This document shows, in pieces, positions 34,606 through 42,090 of a stretch of 53,064 nt of DNA. A program made the translations under genes and the position numbers. The notes beneath the pieces are model-generated. The model was not told where the DNA came from, made no database searches, and saw only the letters and a list, made by a program, of their open reading frames with translations. The stretch lies in NCBI GenBank assembly GCA_023150875.1, contig JAKLKC010000048.1, positions 1-53,064 of the forward strand, written 5' to 3'. This stretch comes from Myxococcota bacterium (GTDB lineage Bacteria; Myxococcota_A; UBA796; UBA9615; JAKLKC01). Each line of letters opens with the position of its first letter. The stretch's first letter is position 1.

Positions 34606-35679
34606 ATGCTCGCCCAGCAGCTCCGCACATCCAAGGAACGCACGCTCTTCGCCATCGCCGCCGTGGTCTCCGCGATGGCCTGGCTCGCCGTCGCCATCAC
34701 CATCGTCGGGCTCTTCTACGGCCTGTTCATCGCCCTCTTCGTCGTGATCGCCCACGCCCTCTTCATCGCCTGGATCTCCAACAACGGTGTGAAGGTCGGG
34801 CCCGACCAGTTCCCGGAGATCCACGCGCGCATCCTGGCCGCCTCGGAGCGCCTCGGGCTGAAGCGGCCCCCGGAGGCCTACGTGATCCAGGCCGGCGGTG
34901 CCCTGAACGCGCTGGCCACCCGCCTGTTCAGCCGGGACTTCGTGATCCTGTACTCCGACCTCCTCGACGCCAGCGAGGACGCGTCGAGGCGGCAGGACCC
35001 GGCACGCCCGTCCGTCGCCGACTTCGTCATCGGCCACGAGGTCGGGCACCTCGCCGCGGGCCACCTCAAGTGGAACGCCTTCCTCCTCCCCGCCCGTGTC
35101 CTGCCCTGGCTCGGGCCCGCCTACTCCCGGGCCTGCGAGTACACCTGCGACGCCTGCGGGCACGCGGTGGTGGAGGACCTGGAGACCTCCTCCCGGGCCC
35201 TGGCGGTCCTCGCCGCGGGGGGACGCCACGGGGCCCGGGTGGACCTGGACGCCTTCGTCCGCCAGAGGGAGGCGGCCTCCGGGTTCTGGGCCTCGGTGTA
35301 CGAGCTGAACGCCAGCCATCCCTTCCTGCCCAAGCGCATCGCCGCCCTCCGGGAGATCGCGAAGCCGGGGTCGGCGCCGGCCCCGGCGCGGCACCCCCTC
35401 TCGTGGCCCCTCGCGCCGTTCTTCGCCTTCGCCACGGGGGGCGGCGGCGGCCTCGGCGGCGTGATGGTGGTCTTCGCCATGGTGGGCGTGCTCGCCGCCA
35501 TCGCCATCCCCAACTTCGTCGCCATGCAGCAGCGCGCGAGGGAGGCGTCGCTGCGGGAGGCGTTGGAGGGCCTCGAACTGGATCCCGCTCCGGTGGGGGG
35601 CCGCGAGATGGTGACGGGCGAACCCGCCGGCCTCGTCCCGGATCCGGAGGCGGCGGGACAGACGGAGGACGCTCCCTAG
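34606..35679 (+). CDS. M48-type membrane metallopeptidase with pilin-like C-terminal helix
   Basis: A 357-residue protein. Two N-terminal membrane helices (about 12-55) precede the gluzincin motif HEVGH (144-148) with a likely third zinc ligand E178 (RACEYTCDACG), as in Ste24/HtpX peptidases. Residues 286-312 (VMVVFAMVGVLAAIAIPNF, then VAMQQRARE) closely resemble the N-terminal helix of type IV pilins and pseudopilins, placed unusually at the C-terminus. AGGAGG lies five bases before ATG 34606. The gene sits between two duplicated gene fragments (XRE remnant on the left, VIT/vWA remnant on the right), so it may have been inserted there. Confidence 0.9.
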   Translation: MLAQQLRTSKERTLFAIAAVVSAMAWLAVAITIVGLFYGLFIALFVVIAHALFIAWISNNGVKVGPDQFPEIHARILAASERLGLKRPPEAYVIQAGGALNALATRLFSRDFVILYSDLLDASEDASRRQDPARPSVADFVIGHEVGHLAAGHLKWNAFLLPARVLPWLGPAYSRACEYTCDACGHAVVEDLETSSRALAVLAAGGRHGARVDLDAFVRQREAASGFWASVYELNASHPFLPKRIAALREIAKPGSAPAPARHPLSWPLAPFFAFATGGGGGLGGVMVVFAMVGVLAAIAIPNFVAMQQRAREASLREALEGLELDPAPVGGREMVTGEPAGLVPDPEAAGQTEDAP

Positions 35680-35720
35680 CGTCACGGCCCCCGACCAATC
35701 CCGCGCCGCCCCTCCCTCCC

Positions 35721-35838
35721 CCACCCTCCTCAGCCCACCCCTCCCAGGCACTCCTCCGCCCGCGCCCGGACCGCCACCGGGTCCCCGAGGCGCGCCGCCA
35801 GGCCGGTCCCCGGCAGGTCCCGGATCGCCGCCTCCACC
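35721..35838. repeat. Left copy of a direct repeat shared with the VIT/vWA 3' end
   Basis: About 118 bases match 37053-37169 at roughly nine of ten positions by eye. The right copy is the functional 3' end of the VIT/vWA gene. The 320-base space 35680-35999 otherwise holds only the operator-like palindrome and a short minus-strand frame (MAHEYMLVMLDLRVKHD) that I cannot assign. Confidence 0.85.
35730..35838 (-). pseudogene. C-terminal remnant of a VIT/vWA gene copy
   Basis: Read on the minus strand this encodes VEAAIRDLPGTGLAARLGD and on to ECLGGVG plus stop, a copy of the last 35 or so codons of the intact VIT/vWA protein (VEAAIRALPGTDLAGRLGD...ECLGGVG). The rest of the gene is absent, and the sequence breaks off at 35838. 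Confidence 0.8.
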
Positions 35839-35845
35839 TGAGTCG

Positions 35846-35867
35846 TGCTTGACACGTAGGTCAAGCA
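35846..35867. promoter_or_regulatory. Palindromic operator overlapping a -35-like hexamer
   Basis: TGCTTGAC-ACGTAG-GTCAAGCA is an eight-base perfect inverted repeat. It contains TTGACA at 35849-35854, a consensus -35 box pointing toward the DUF6932-like/XRE operon, although no good -10 is evident. It is a plausible autoregulatory site for the XRE protein. Confidence 0.5.
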
Positions 35868-35999
35868 TGACCAGCATGTACTCGTGCGCCATCCCCTCCA
35901 CACAGCTCACGGCCGCCCGATCCGCACCGTCGAGGGTCCGCTCCACCATAGCGGGAACCGGGCCCCGCCGGGCGCGGCGCCACGATCCAAGGCTGCCTG

Positions 36000-36566
36000 A
36001 TGGGACGTCCGTGCCTCCCCGACTTCACCGGCGCTGGCTGCCTGCCACCGGGCGACTACGAGCTGACCCTCGACGAACTCCGCGCCTCGTTGCTCGTTGA
36101 GGGCCCGAAGCGCGGCTACCCGAACTGGGATCGGGCCTGGTGCGCACGGCTCGCGGACAGCGCCGCGGTCCTCGTCGGGCAGTTGTGGCAAGCGGGCATT
36201 GAAGAGATCTACCTCGACGGCTCCTTTGTCGAGGACAAGGACCATCCCAACGACATCGACGGCTACTTCGTCTGCGACGTGCACGACCTGGCCAGCGGGA
36301 AGCTCCAGACCAGGCTGAACCTGCTCGATCCGCACAAGGTCTGGACCTGGGACCCGGCGACGCGGCGCCCGTACCGCGGCTACCCGAAGAGGCAGTTGCC
36401 CATGTGGCACGTGTACCGGGTCGAGCTCTACCCGCACTTCGGGCAGCTCTCGGGGATCCGCGGCAGCCACGGCCACGAGTTGGAGTTCCCGTCGGCCTTC
36501 CGCCAGTCCCGCAGGGACGGCGAGCCGCGCGGGATCGTAAAGGTGATCCGGGGAGACAAGCCATGA
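36000..36566 (+). CDS. DUF6932-like nucleotidyltransferase-fold protein, first gene of an XRE pair
   Basis: A 188-residue cytosolic protein. The motif LDG-S75-FVEDKDHPND85-ID87-GYF matches the GS...DxD core of the nucleotidyltransferase fold as seen in MNT/AbiEii-type and DUF6932 proteins. The C-terminal half has WHVYRVELYPHFGQ and GSHGHELEFPSAFRQS, conserved-looking but of unknown role. The stop overlaps the XRE start (ATGA), so the two form a coupled operon. By analogy with AbiE-type systems this would be the effector and XRE the repressor or antitoxin; that is inference. ATG 36000 lacks a strong ribosome binding site. Confidence 0.8.
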   Translation: MGRPCLPDFTGAGCLPPGDYELTLDELRASLLVEGPKRGYPNWDRAWCARLADSAAVLVGQLWQAGIEEIYLDGSFVEDKDHPNDIDGYFVCDVHDLASGKLQTRLNLLDPHKVWTWDPATRRPYRGYPKRQLPMWHVYRVELYPHFGQLSGIRGSHGHELEFPSAFRQSRRDGEPRGIVKVIRGDKP

Positions 36567-37033
36567 TCCGCAATGAGAGCGAGTACCAGGAGGCCGTGCG
36601 CCGCCTTCGCGATGAGCGGGATCGGCTCGCGGAGCACGTGCGGCGTCTCGAAGGACTCGGCCTCGCCGCCGACGAGACGAAGCGGGCGCTCGATCCACTT
36701 CGCTCGTTCCACGACCAGCTCGCCGAGGAGGTCGAGAGCTACGAACACCTCAAGCGCGGGGAGATGGGCGAGCTGACGAACCTCCACGGCCTCGGCTCCA
36801 CGCTCGTTGCGCTGCGGATCGCGCTCGGGCTGACGCAGCGCGAGCTGGCCGAGCGCCTCGGGGTCCACGAGTCCCAGGTCTCGCGTGACGAGCGCAACGA
36901 GTACCACGCGATCAGCGTGGACCGGGCCAGCAGGATCCTCGACGCGCTGGGCGTCGAGCTGCGCAGCGCATTCGAGGAGCCGCTGCGGGGGTTCCGCAAC
37001 GAGCCTTCGGGGGCAGGGCAAACGGGGGGATAG
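36563..37033 (+). CDS. XRE-family HTH regulator, likely antitoxin/repressor partner
   Basis: A 156-residue protein. Residues 1-68 form charged helices (YQEAVRRLRDERDRLAEHVRRLE), probably a coiled coil. Residues 80-131 are a Cro/C1-type helix-turn-helix (LRIALGLTQRELAERLG, VHESQVSRDE). ATG 36563 overlaps the stop of the upstream gene. A truncated, diverged copy of its 3' end lies at 34262-34436, showing that this module was duplicated locally. It likely binds the palindrome at 35846-35867. Confidence 0.88.
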   Translation: MIRNESEYQEAVRRLRDERDRLAEHVRRLEGLGLAADETKRALDPLRSFHDQLAEEVESYEHLKRGEMGELTNLHGLGSTLVALRIALGLTQRELAERLGVHESQVSRDERNEYHAISVDRASRILDALGVELRSAFEEPLRGFRNEPSGAGQTGG

Positions 37034-37052
37034 GTGACCGCGCGGAGGCTCC

Positions 37053-37169
37053 CCACCCTCCTCAGCCCACCCCTCCCAGGCACTCCTCCGCCCGCGCCCG
37101 GACCGCCGGGGCGTCCCCGAGGCGACCCGCCAGGTCGGTCCCCGGCAGGGCCCGGATCGCCGCTTCCAC
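37053..37169. repeat. Right copy of the 118-base direct repeat
   Basis: This copy is the native 3' end of the VIT/vWA gene plus nine downstream bases. Its partner is 35721-35838. Together they bracket the DUF6932-like/XRE module. Confidence 0.85.
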
Positions 37170-39515
37170 GGTCCCCCGGGTCCTCGCCCCCGTGGCCACC
37201 CCCCACGCCGCCGCCAGGGCCGCCTCGGCCAGGCGGGGCTCCCGGTCGTGGGCGCGGCGGGCCAGCCGCACCACCGCCTCCACCGCCTTCCGCAGCAGGG
37301 CGCCGTGCAGGGGGTGGGCGGTGTCCAGCCCCAGGTCCCGGAGCCGGAGCAGGGCCCGGGCCGACGCCCGCAGCGCCCGCGCCTCGGGGCTCCCGTCGTC
37401 CCCCTCCCCTCCCCACAGGCCGTCGGCGCCGAGTCCGGAGAGGACCGCCAGGGCGGGATCGCGCAACCCCGACGGCCCGCCCGCGCTCCCGCCCACCGGG
37501 CCCCGGGCCGCCCGCTCGAAGGAGGCCGCGGGCGAGGGAGGAGCGGACATCTCCAGCGCGTCGATACACGCCTCGGTGTCGAAGGCCTCCATCACCCGGG
37601 CGGGGGACGCCATCCCGGGGAACGGCGCGGCGGGCGGAGGCGGCGCACCGGGGCGGGCGCGGGAGAACCTCGACACCCCTCTGCGCCGCACCGCCTCTTC
37701 CGGCGCGTGGTTCGCGAACATGTCCCACCCCGCGGGCACGCTCACCGGCACCACCCGGACCTCGGGCTGCCCCCGGGCGCGCCTCTCCCCCTCACGAGTC
37801 TCCACCACCACGAACGCGGTGTGCGGGCACGACACGCCGTGCTCCACCGCCAGGCGCACGATCCGCTCCCGCATCGCCGCCGCCCGCCTCCCCTCCACCC
37901 GGGCCTCCGACAGCGCGCGGATCCGCTCCGTCGCCCAGATCCGCGGCAGGATCGGCCGCTCCGCCGCCTCGGGGAGCGCCAGGGGGATCTCCAGCGCGAA
38001 GGGCCGCCCCCGCAGGGTCCCCCGGATCGTCGCCCTCCCCTCCCCCGGCGCCGCGTAGCGGCCCAGCAGGGTCCACGGCTCCCCGTCCACGATGGGAGGG
38101 TACTCGCCGTCGGGGGCCAGCTCGGCGACGTCCACCCCCTCGAACGCCACCCGGGGGTCCTCCACCCGGGGCGCCAGGGCCCGGGCGAACAGGGCCAGCA
38201 CCTTCTCGTCCACCCGCTCGCCGGGGTGGATGAACTCCACCGCGCCGCCGGTCCGCCGGGCCAGGTCCCGGAGCAGCGCGTCGCTTACGCTCGTCCCGAT
38301 CCCGATGCAGTGGACCCGCGTCCCCCGCCCCGCCGCCAGCGCCGCCTCCAGGACCTCCTCCTCGTCCCCCACTTGCCCGTCGGTCAGCAGCACCACGATC
38401 CCGCCGGGGACGGCGCGCACAGCCTCCACCAGCGGGCGCATCATCTCGGTCCCGCCGGTGGCCCGGAGCCCGCCCACGAAGTCGTCGGCCCGGGCGAGGG
38501 CCCCCGGGTCGAAGGCCACGGGCCGGCCGGCGAAGGCCCGGGACACGCTGTTGAACTCCACCACGTCGAAGCGGTCCCCCGCCCGCAGGTGCCGCAGGCA
38601 CAGGCGCAGGGCGGCCTTGGCTTCGAAGAGGGAGGCGCCGCCCATGGAGCCCGAGGTGTCCACCAGGAAGACCACGTCCCGGGGGGCGGCCTCCCCCTCC
38701 GCGTCGAACAGGTCCGGCACCACCGTCAGCGACACCGTCCCCTCCTCCCCCGGCCTCCGGTGGCAGGACACCGCCGCCCAGGGCTCCGCGGCCCCCTGGC
38801 CCCGGGCGGTGAGCACCAGGTCCCGGTCCAGGGCCACCACCTCCTTGGACAGGCGCACCCTCACCCTGCCCTCCCCCTCGTCCACGGCCACGATGGCGTG
38901 GGACGGGCTCTCCACCGCCGGGGCACGCCCCAGGTCGAAGACCAGGTCCAGGGTCAGCCCGTAGTCGGGGCGGCCGATGGGGGGGCTGATGCGGTCGGCG
39001 TCGGGCACCCGGTCGGTGGGGTCCGCGCGCCCGTGGCCGGTGCGGTCCCCCGAGGGATGGCCGGGGATGTATCGGGGCGCCACCAGGGTGGGGACCACCA
39101 GCCGCAGCGCCCCCTCGTCGGCGTGGACCCGCTGCACGTACTCCACCTCCACCAGCACCTCCTCCCCGGGGAGCAGGTTGCCCACGCTGGCGGTGAAGAC
39201 GTTGGGCCTCTCCTGCTCCAGCATGGCCGCGCCGTGGCCCCTGGAGACCGCCTCGTCGTACTGGCGGAACGCCTCCTCCCTCTCCTTGACCACCCCCTCC
39301 AACCGGCGACCGGCGCAGGTCATGGAGAAGCCCGCCAGGGTGGCGTCCGCGGGCAGGGGGAAGGTGTAGACCGCCTCCACCGGCCTCGCCTCGGCGTTCG
39401 CGTACCGCTGCCTCACCCGGATCCGGGCGTGGCCCCCCAGCACCTCGCCCACCACGTCCACCCCCCGCAGGGGGATCGCCGCGCCCGCCACCGTCGCCAG
39501 CCCCGCTCCGATCAT
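37062..39515 (-). CDS. VIT and vWA domain protein
   Basis: An 817-residue protein. The VIT domain covers about residues 12-135 (VEAVYTFPLPADATLAGFSM, VGNLLPGEEVLVEVEY), and the vWA domain starts near 279 with the intact MIDAS motif D286-T-S288-G-S290 and later TGGTEMMRPL and LLTDGQVGDE. The C-terminal third is Ala/Arg-rich and helical. No signal peptide is seen. VIT/vWA proteins resemble inter-alpha-trypsin inhibitor heavy chains and probably make metal-dependent protein contacts. ATG 39515 overlaps the stop of the merR gene (ATGA) and has GGGAGG upstream, so it is coupled to that regulator. Confidence 0.93.
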   Translation of the reverse strand: MIGAGLATVAGAAIPLRGVDVVGEVLGGHARIRVRQRYANAEARPVEAVYTFPLPADATLAGFSMTCAGRRLEGVVKEREEAFRQYDEAVSRGHGAAMLEQERPNVFTASVGNLLPGEEVLVEVEYVQRVHADEGALRLVVPTLVAPRYIPGHPSGDRTGHGRADPTDRVPDADRISPPIGRPDYGLTLDLVFDLGRAPAVESPSHAIVAVDEGEGRVRVRLSKEVVALDRDLVLTARGQGAAEPWAAVSCHRRPGEEGTVSLTVVPDLFDAEGEAAPRDVVFLVDTSGSMGGASLFEAKAALRLCLRHLRAGDRFDVVEFNSVSRAFAGRPVAFDPGALARADDFVGGLRATGGTEMMRPLVEAVRAVPGGIVVLLTDGQVGDEEEVLEAALAAGRGTRVHCIGIGTSVSDALLRDLARRTGGAVEFIHPGERVDEKVLALFARALAPRVEDPRVAFEGVDVAELAPDGEYPPIVDGEPWTLLGRYAAPGEGRATIRGTLRGRPFALEIPLALPEAAERPILPRIWATERIRALSEARVEGRRAAAMRERIVRLAVEHGVSCPHTAFVVVETREGERRARGQPEVRVVPVSVPAGWDMFANHAPEEAVRRRGVSRFSRARPGAPPPPAAPFPGMASPARVMEAFDTEACIDALEMSAPPSPAASFERAARGPVGGSAGGPSGLRDPALAVLSGLGADGLWGGEGDDGSPEARALRASARALLRLRDLGLDTAHPLHGALLRKAVEAVVRLARRAHDREPRLAEAALAAAWGVATGARTRGTVEAAIRALPGTDLAGRLGDAPAVRARAEECLGGVG

Positions 39516-39997
39516 CCCTCGCCTCCCGGACGGCCCGCGCGCCGCCTCTCGCTCGTCTTCCGGATCTCCCGGGCCAGCGCGCGGACCTCGTCGCCCGCGT
39601 CCTCCGAGAGGTGCAGTTCCAACCCCGGCGCCAGCTCGAAGCGCCACCAGCGTCCTTCAGCCCCCCGGGCCGACTCGACCGCATCCGCCGCCTCCGGCGC
39701 CCCGGCCGGCGCCCCCGGCGCCTCCTCCCCCCGGGCGAGGCGGGCGATCCCGTCCAGGTCCCGCCGCCCCAGCTCCGCCTCGATGGCGTCCAGGGACAGG
39801 AGCCCCGCCTGGAGGCGCCGGATCGCCCTCAGGCGCCACAGGTGCGCCTCGCCGTAGACGGTGTCCCGGCCACGGAACTCCGGCGAGGGGAGCAGCCCCC
39901 GCTGCACGTAGTACCGCACCGTCCGCGCCGAGACCCCCGCCGCCGCCGCCAGCTCGTCGAGCCTGTAGACCGTGCCGTCGTCCATGGACCGCATCAT
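39512..39997 (-). CDS. MerR-family transcriptional regulator
   Basis: A 161-residue protein with a winged-HTH MerR N-terminus (YRLDELAAAAGVSARTVRYYV, QRGLLPSPEF, VYGEAHLWRLRAIRRLQ) and a C-terminal effector region (WWRFELAPGLELHLSEDAGDEVRALAREI). No metal-binding cysteines are visible, so it is not a classical MerR/CueR metal sensor. It overlaps the VIT/vWA gene by four bases and probably controls that operon. ATG 39997 has AGGGG five bases upstream; ATG 39985 is an alternative start. Confidence 0.9.
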   Translation of the reverse strand: MMRSMDDGTVYRLDELAAAAGVSARTVRYYVQRGLLPSPEFRGRDTVYGEAHLWRLRAIRRLQAGLLSLDAIEAELGRRDLDGIARLARGEEAPGAPAGAPEAADAVESARGAEGRWWRFELAPGLELHLSEDAGDEVRALAREIRKTSERRRAGRPGGEG

Positions 39998-40012
39998 GCG
40001 GCCCCTGACCGG

Positions 40013-40036
40013 CACTGTCAAGTTGCCAGTGTCAAG
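40013..40036 (-). promoter_or_regulatory. Candidate MerR operator with two TTGACA elements
   Basis: Minus-strand reading gives two TTGACA copies 14 bases apart (40035-40030 and 40021-40016) and the inverted half-sites CACTG and CAGTG separated by nine bases. It ends about 16 bases before ATG 39997. Neither TTGACA has an obvious -10, so an operator is more likely than a plain promoter. Confidence 0.45.
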
Positions 40037-40126
40037 AAAGTGGAGGACTCGGTGAAGGCGGGGAATGGAGGAGAAGGAGGGCGGGCCGCGGGGCCCCAAC
40101 CGGAGTCCCGCGCCCCGCGGATCGGG

Positions 40127-40645
40127 CTACTCGGCCGCCTCGTCCTCGGAGACGTTCTCCAGGCGCACCACGGTCTTGCCCTCGGGGGTGGTGAAGATCA
40201 CCACCTCGGACTGCTCGCCGCCCTTGCTGACGTAGATCTCGTGGAGGCGGTCCTCCGCCTTGGAGGGGTCGTCGCCGAAGGTGACCTCGATGGACTCCAG
40301 CTTGAACCCCTCCTGGTCCAGGGCGCGCAGGTAGTAGCGGGCGACCTCGACGTCGGTCTTGGGGGTGGTGTAGGCGACGAGCACGTCGCCGGTGTTCGCC
40401 ACGTACTCCTTCGCCTCCTCGAAGGCCGCGGTGTAGTTGCCGACCTCGCCCTCGTCGATGGCGTTCCCCTCGGGGGGGACCGGCAGGCCGCGCACGCCGG
40501 TCTCCACCTCGACCTGGGGCTTCTCGCCCTGGGCCTTGCCCTCCCCGCCATGCATGCCGCCGCCGGCCAGGCCGGTGGCGGGGAGGGCCAGCGCCGCGAG
40601 CGCGCCCAGGGCCATCGAAAGGATCCCGCTCTTCTTGAGGCTCAT
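40127..40645 (-). CDS. Small exported protein, function unknown
   Basis: A 172-residue protein with a signal peptide (MSLKKSGILSMALGALAALALPATGLAG), a His/Gly-rich short segment (GGGMHGGEGK), and an acidic alpha/beta domain (VGNYTAAFEEAKEYV, ARYYLRALDQEGFKLESIEV, SEVVIFTTPEGKTVVRLENV) with the look of a small sensor or chaperone-like fold. No catalytic motif is visible. GGGAGGA lies seven bases before ATG 40645. It sits between the merR gene and a serine hydrolase, all on the minus strand but well separated. Confidence 0.85.
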   Translation of the reverse strand: MSLKKSGILSMALGALAALALPATGLAGGGMHGGEGKAQGEKPQVEVETGVRGLPVPPEGNAIDEGEVGNYTAAFEEAKEYVANTGDVLVAYTTPKTDVEVARYYLRALDQEGFKLESIEVTFGDDPSKAEDRLHEIYVSKGGEQSEVVIFTTPEGKTVVRLENVSEDEAAE

Positions 40646-40764
40646 GTCCCGTTCCTCCCGCCGGCGCGGGCCGGACCCATCCTGGACCGGACGGCCGCGC
40701 CGTGCCCCGCGGTGGGGCGTGGGGGGAGTTTGCAGCGGGCGTGCCGCCACCGGGACGGGGCCGC

Positions 40765-41838
40765 CTACCGCCCGCCCGCGACCCCGAGCGCGTCCAGGGC
40801 CGGACCGACGACGTCGGCGTGGGAAGAGTTGCTGGTGACGGCGGCGATCGCGCCGGTGTCGGCGTCCCGGACCCCGATGGCGATGAAGCCGTCGACCCCG
40901 CCCAGGTGGCCCTGGATCGTTCGCCCGTCCATCCCGATCACCATCACACCCAGGCCGTAGGCGGTCTCCATGCCCTCGTCGGTGAAGCCGATGTCGGCCT
41001 CGTTGCCGTCGAGCTGCTCCGCCACCAGGTCTTCCCCATACAGCTCGGCAGAGAACACCGCCTCGTAGAAGCGGGCGAGCTGGGTCGCGGTGGCGTAGGC
41101 GCTGCCGGCCGCCCACCCCACCGAGGGGTGATAGCGGGTGACCACGCCCAGGTCACCCCCCTCCCCCATGGCCAGGTGCCCCGGCACCGGCTTGCCCGCC
41201 GTGTGGACGCCGCAGCGGTCCAGCCCGAGGGGCTCGAAGATCCGCGCCTGGACCGCCACGTCGTAGGGGCGCCCGTCCACGGCCTCCACCACCCGCCCCA
41301 GGGCGATGAAGTTGGTGTTGGCGTAGGCCCCCCGGGACTGGGGCCCGTCGTCGCGAACCTCCAGGCCGAGCTGGATCAGCTCCTCGGGCGTCCACTCCTG
41401 GCCCAGGCCGGCCCCGTCGTCGGCGGTCATCGCGTCGTGGTCGAAGTACTCCCCCAGGCCGCTGGTGTGCTGGAGCAGGTGGCGCACGGTGATCTCCTCG
41501 CGGAGCTGGGGCACCCACGGGTGGGCGGGGTCGTCCAGGGCGAGACTCCCCTCCTCCACGAGCTGCAGCACCGCCGCGGCGGTGACCACCTTGGTGTTGC
41601 TGCCGATGAGGAAGGCGGTCTCGCCCGTCGTCTCCGCCTCGGGCCCGGCCAGGCCGGTGGCACCGGACCAGGTCACTCCACCGCTCTCGATGACTGCGAG
41701 CTGGGCCCCGGCGCTGCCCACGTGGCCGAGGGCGATCTGGTAGCGGTCCTCCGCGGAGCAGGCGGAGGCGAGCAGGGCGAGGGCGAGGGTGAGGGAGGGG
41801 GAGGCGGAGAGGGGGAGCGACGTCGGGGTGGGGGTCAT
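40765..41838 (-). CDS. Serine hydrolase of the beta-lactamase/DD-peptidase (class C-like) family, lipoprotein
   Basis: A 357-residue protein with signal peptide and lipobox LLASAC (C27). The family motifs are the S80-N-T-K83 nucleophile/base pair (LIGSNTKVVTAAAVL), HLLQHTSGLGEY, the YxN-type Tyr in GAYANTNFIALG, and a HxG-type third motif (GHLGGVDGF). Such enzymes hydrolyse esters, amides or D-amino peptides outside the cytoplasm; true beta-lactamase activity is not implied. Its DNA for the signal peptide is a low-complexity GAGGGC-type run. AGGAGGT precedes ATG 41838 at ideal spacing. Confidence 0.92.
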   Translation of the reverse strand: MTPTPTSLPLSASPSLTLALALLASACSAEDRYQIALGHVGSAGAQLAVIESGGVTWSGATGLAGPEAETTGETAFLIGSNTKVVTAAAVLQLVEEGSLALDDPAHPWVPQLREEITVRHLLQHTSGLGEYFDHDAMTADDGAGLGQEWTPEELIQLGLEVRDDGPQSRGAYANTNFIALGRVVEAVDGRPYDVAVQARIFEPLGLDRCGVHTAGKPVPGHLAMGEGGDLGVVTRYHPSVGWAAGSAYATATQLARFYEAVFSAELYGEDLVAEQLDGNEADIGFTDEGMETAYGLGVMVIGMDGRTIQGHLGGVDGFIAIGVRDADTGAIAAVTSNSSHADVVGPALDALGVAGGR

Positions 41839-41924
41839 GGCGACCTCCTTTCTTCGGGACCGATTCTGGCGCCGAGGACCTCACCGGCCCCTTGGCGGGA
41901 CGCGCCAGAGTGTTGGCTTGTCGC

Positions 41925-41965
41925 GCCAGGGGCGCGGGCACGGGCACGGACTTGGGGGCAGGGGC
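41925..41965. repeat. Short hexamer-type tract (GGGCAC/GGGGCN)
   Basis: The 252-base divergent gap between the serine hydrolase and beta-helix genes contains GGGCAC-GGGCAC units and the eight-base inverted repeat CGCCAGAG/CTCTGGCG about 55 bases apart. Nothing else is evident. Confidence 0.4.
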
Positions 41966-42090
41966 TCTGGCGCCACATCCGCTTGACCTCCACGGGGCGG
42001 GTGCGGCAGGCTTGTACTCGTCGTCAACCGAGGTGGACCTCGTCCGGGTGGGGCCGGGTCGGTGGTCCGGCCCGCCGCAAGGGAGCAGAA

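Noticed and set aside
26914-34630. Long antisense frames over glgP and the fused MopE/amidase gene (both strands)
   Set aside because: Low-complexity Arg/Pro/Gly or Val/Ala translations that are complementary shadows of strong coding sequences with clear family motifs.
41879-41980. Inverted repeat CGCCAGAG/CTCTGGCG as an operator or terminator
   Set aside because: Eight-base arms 55 bases apart in very GC-rich intergenic DNA are not distinguishable from chance.
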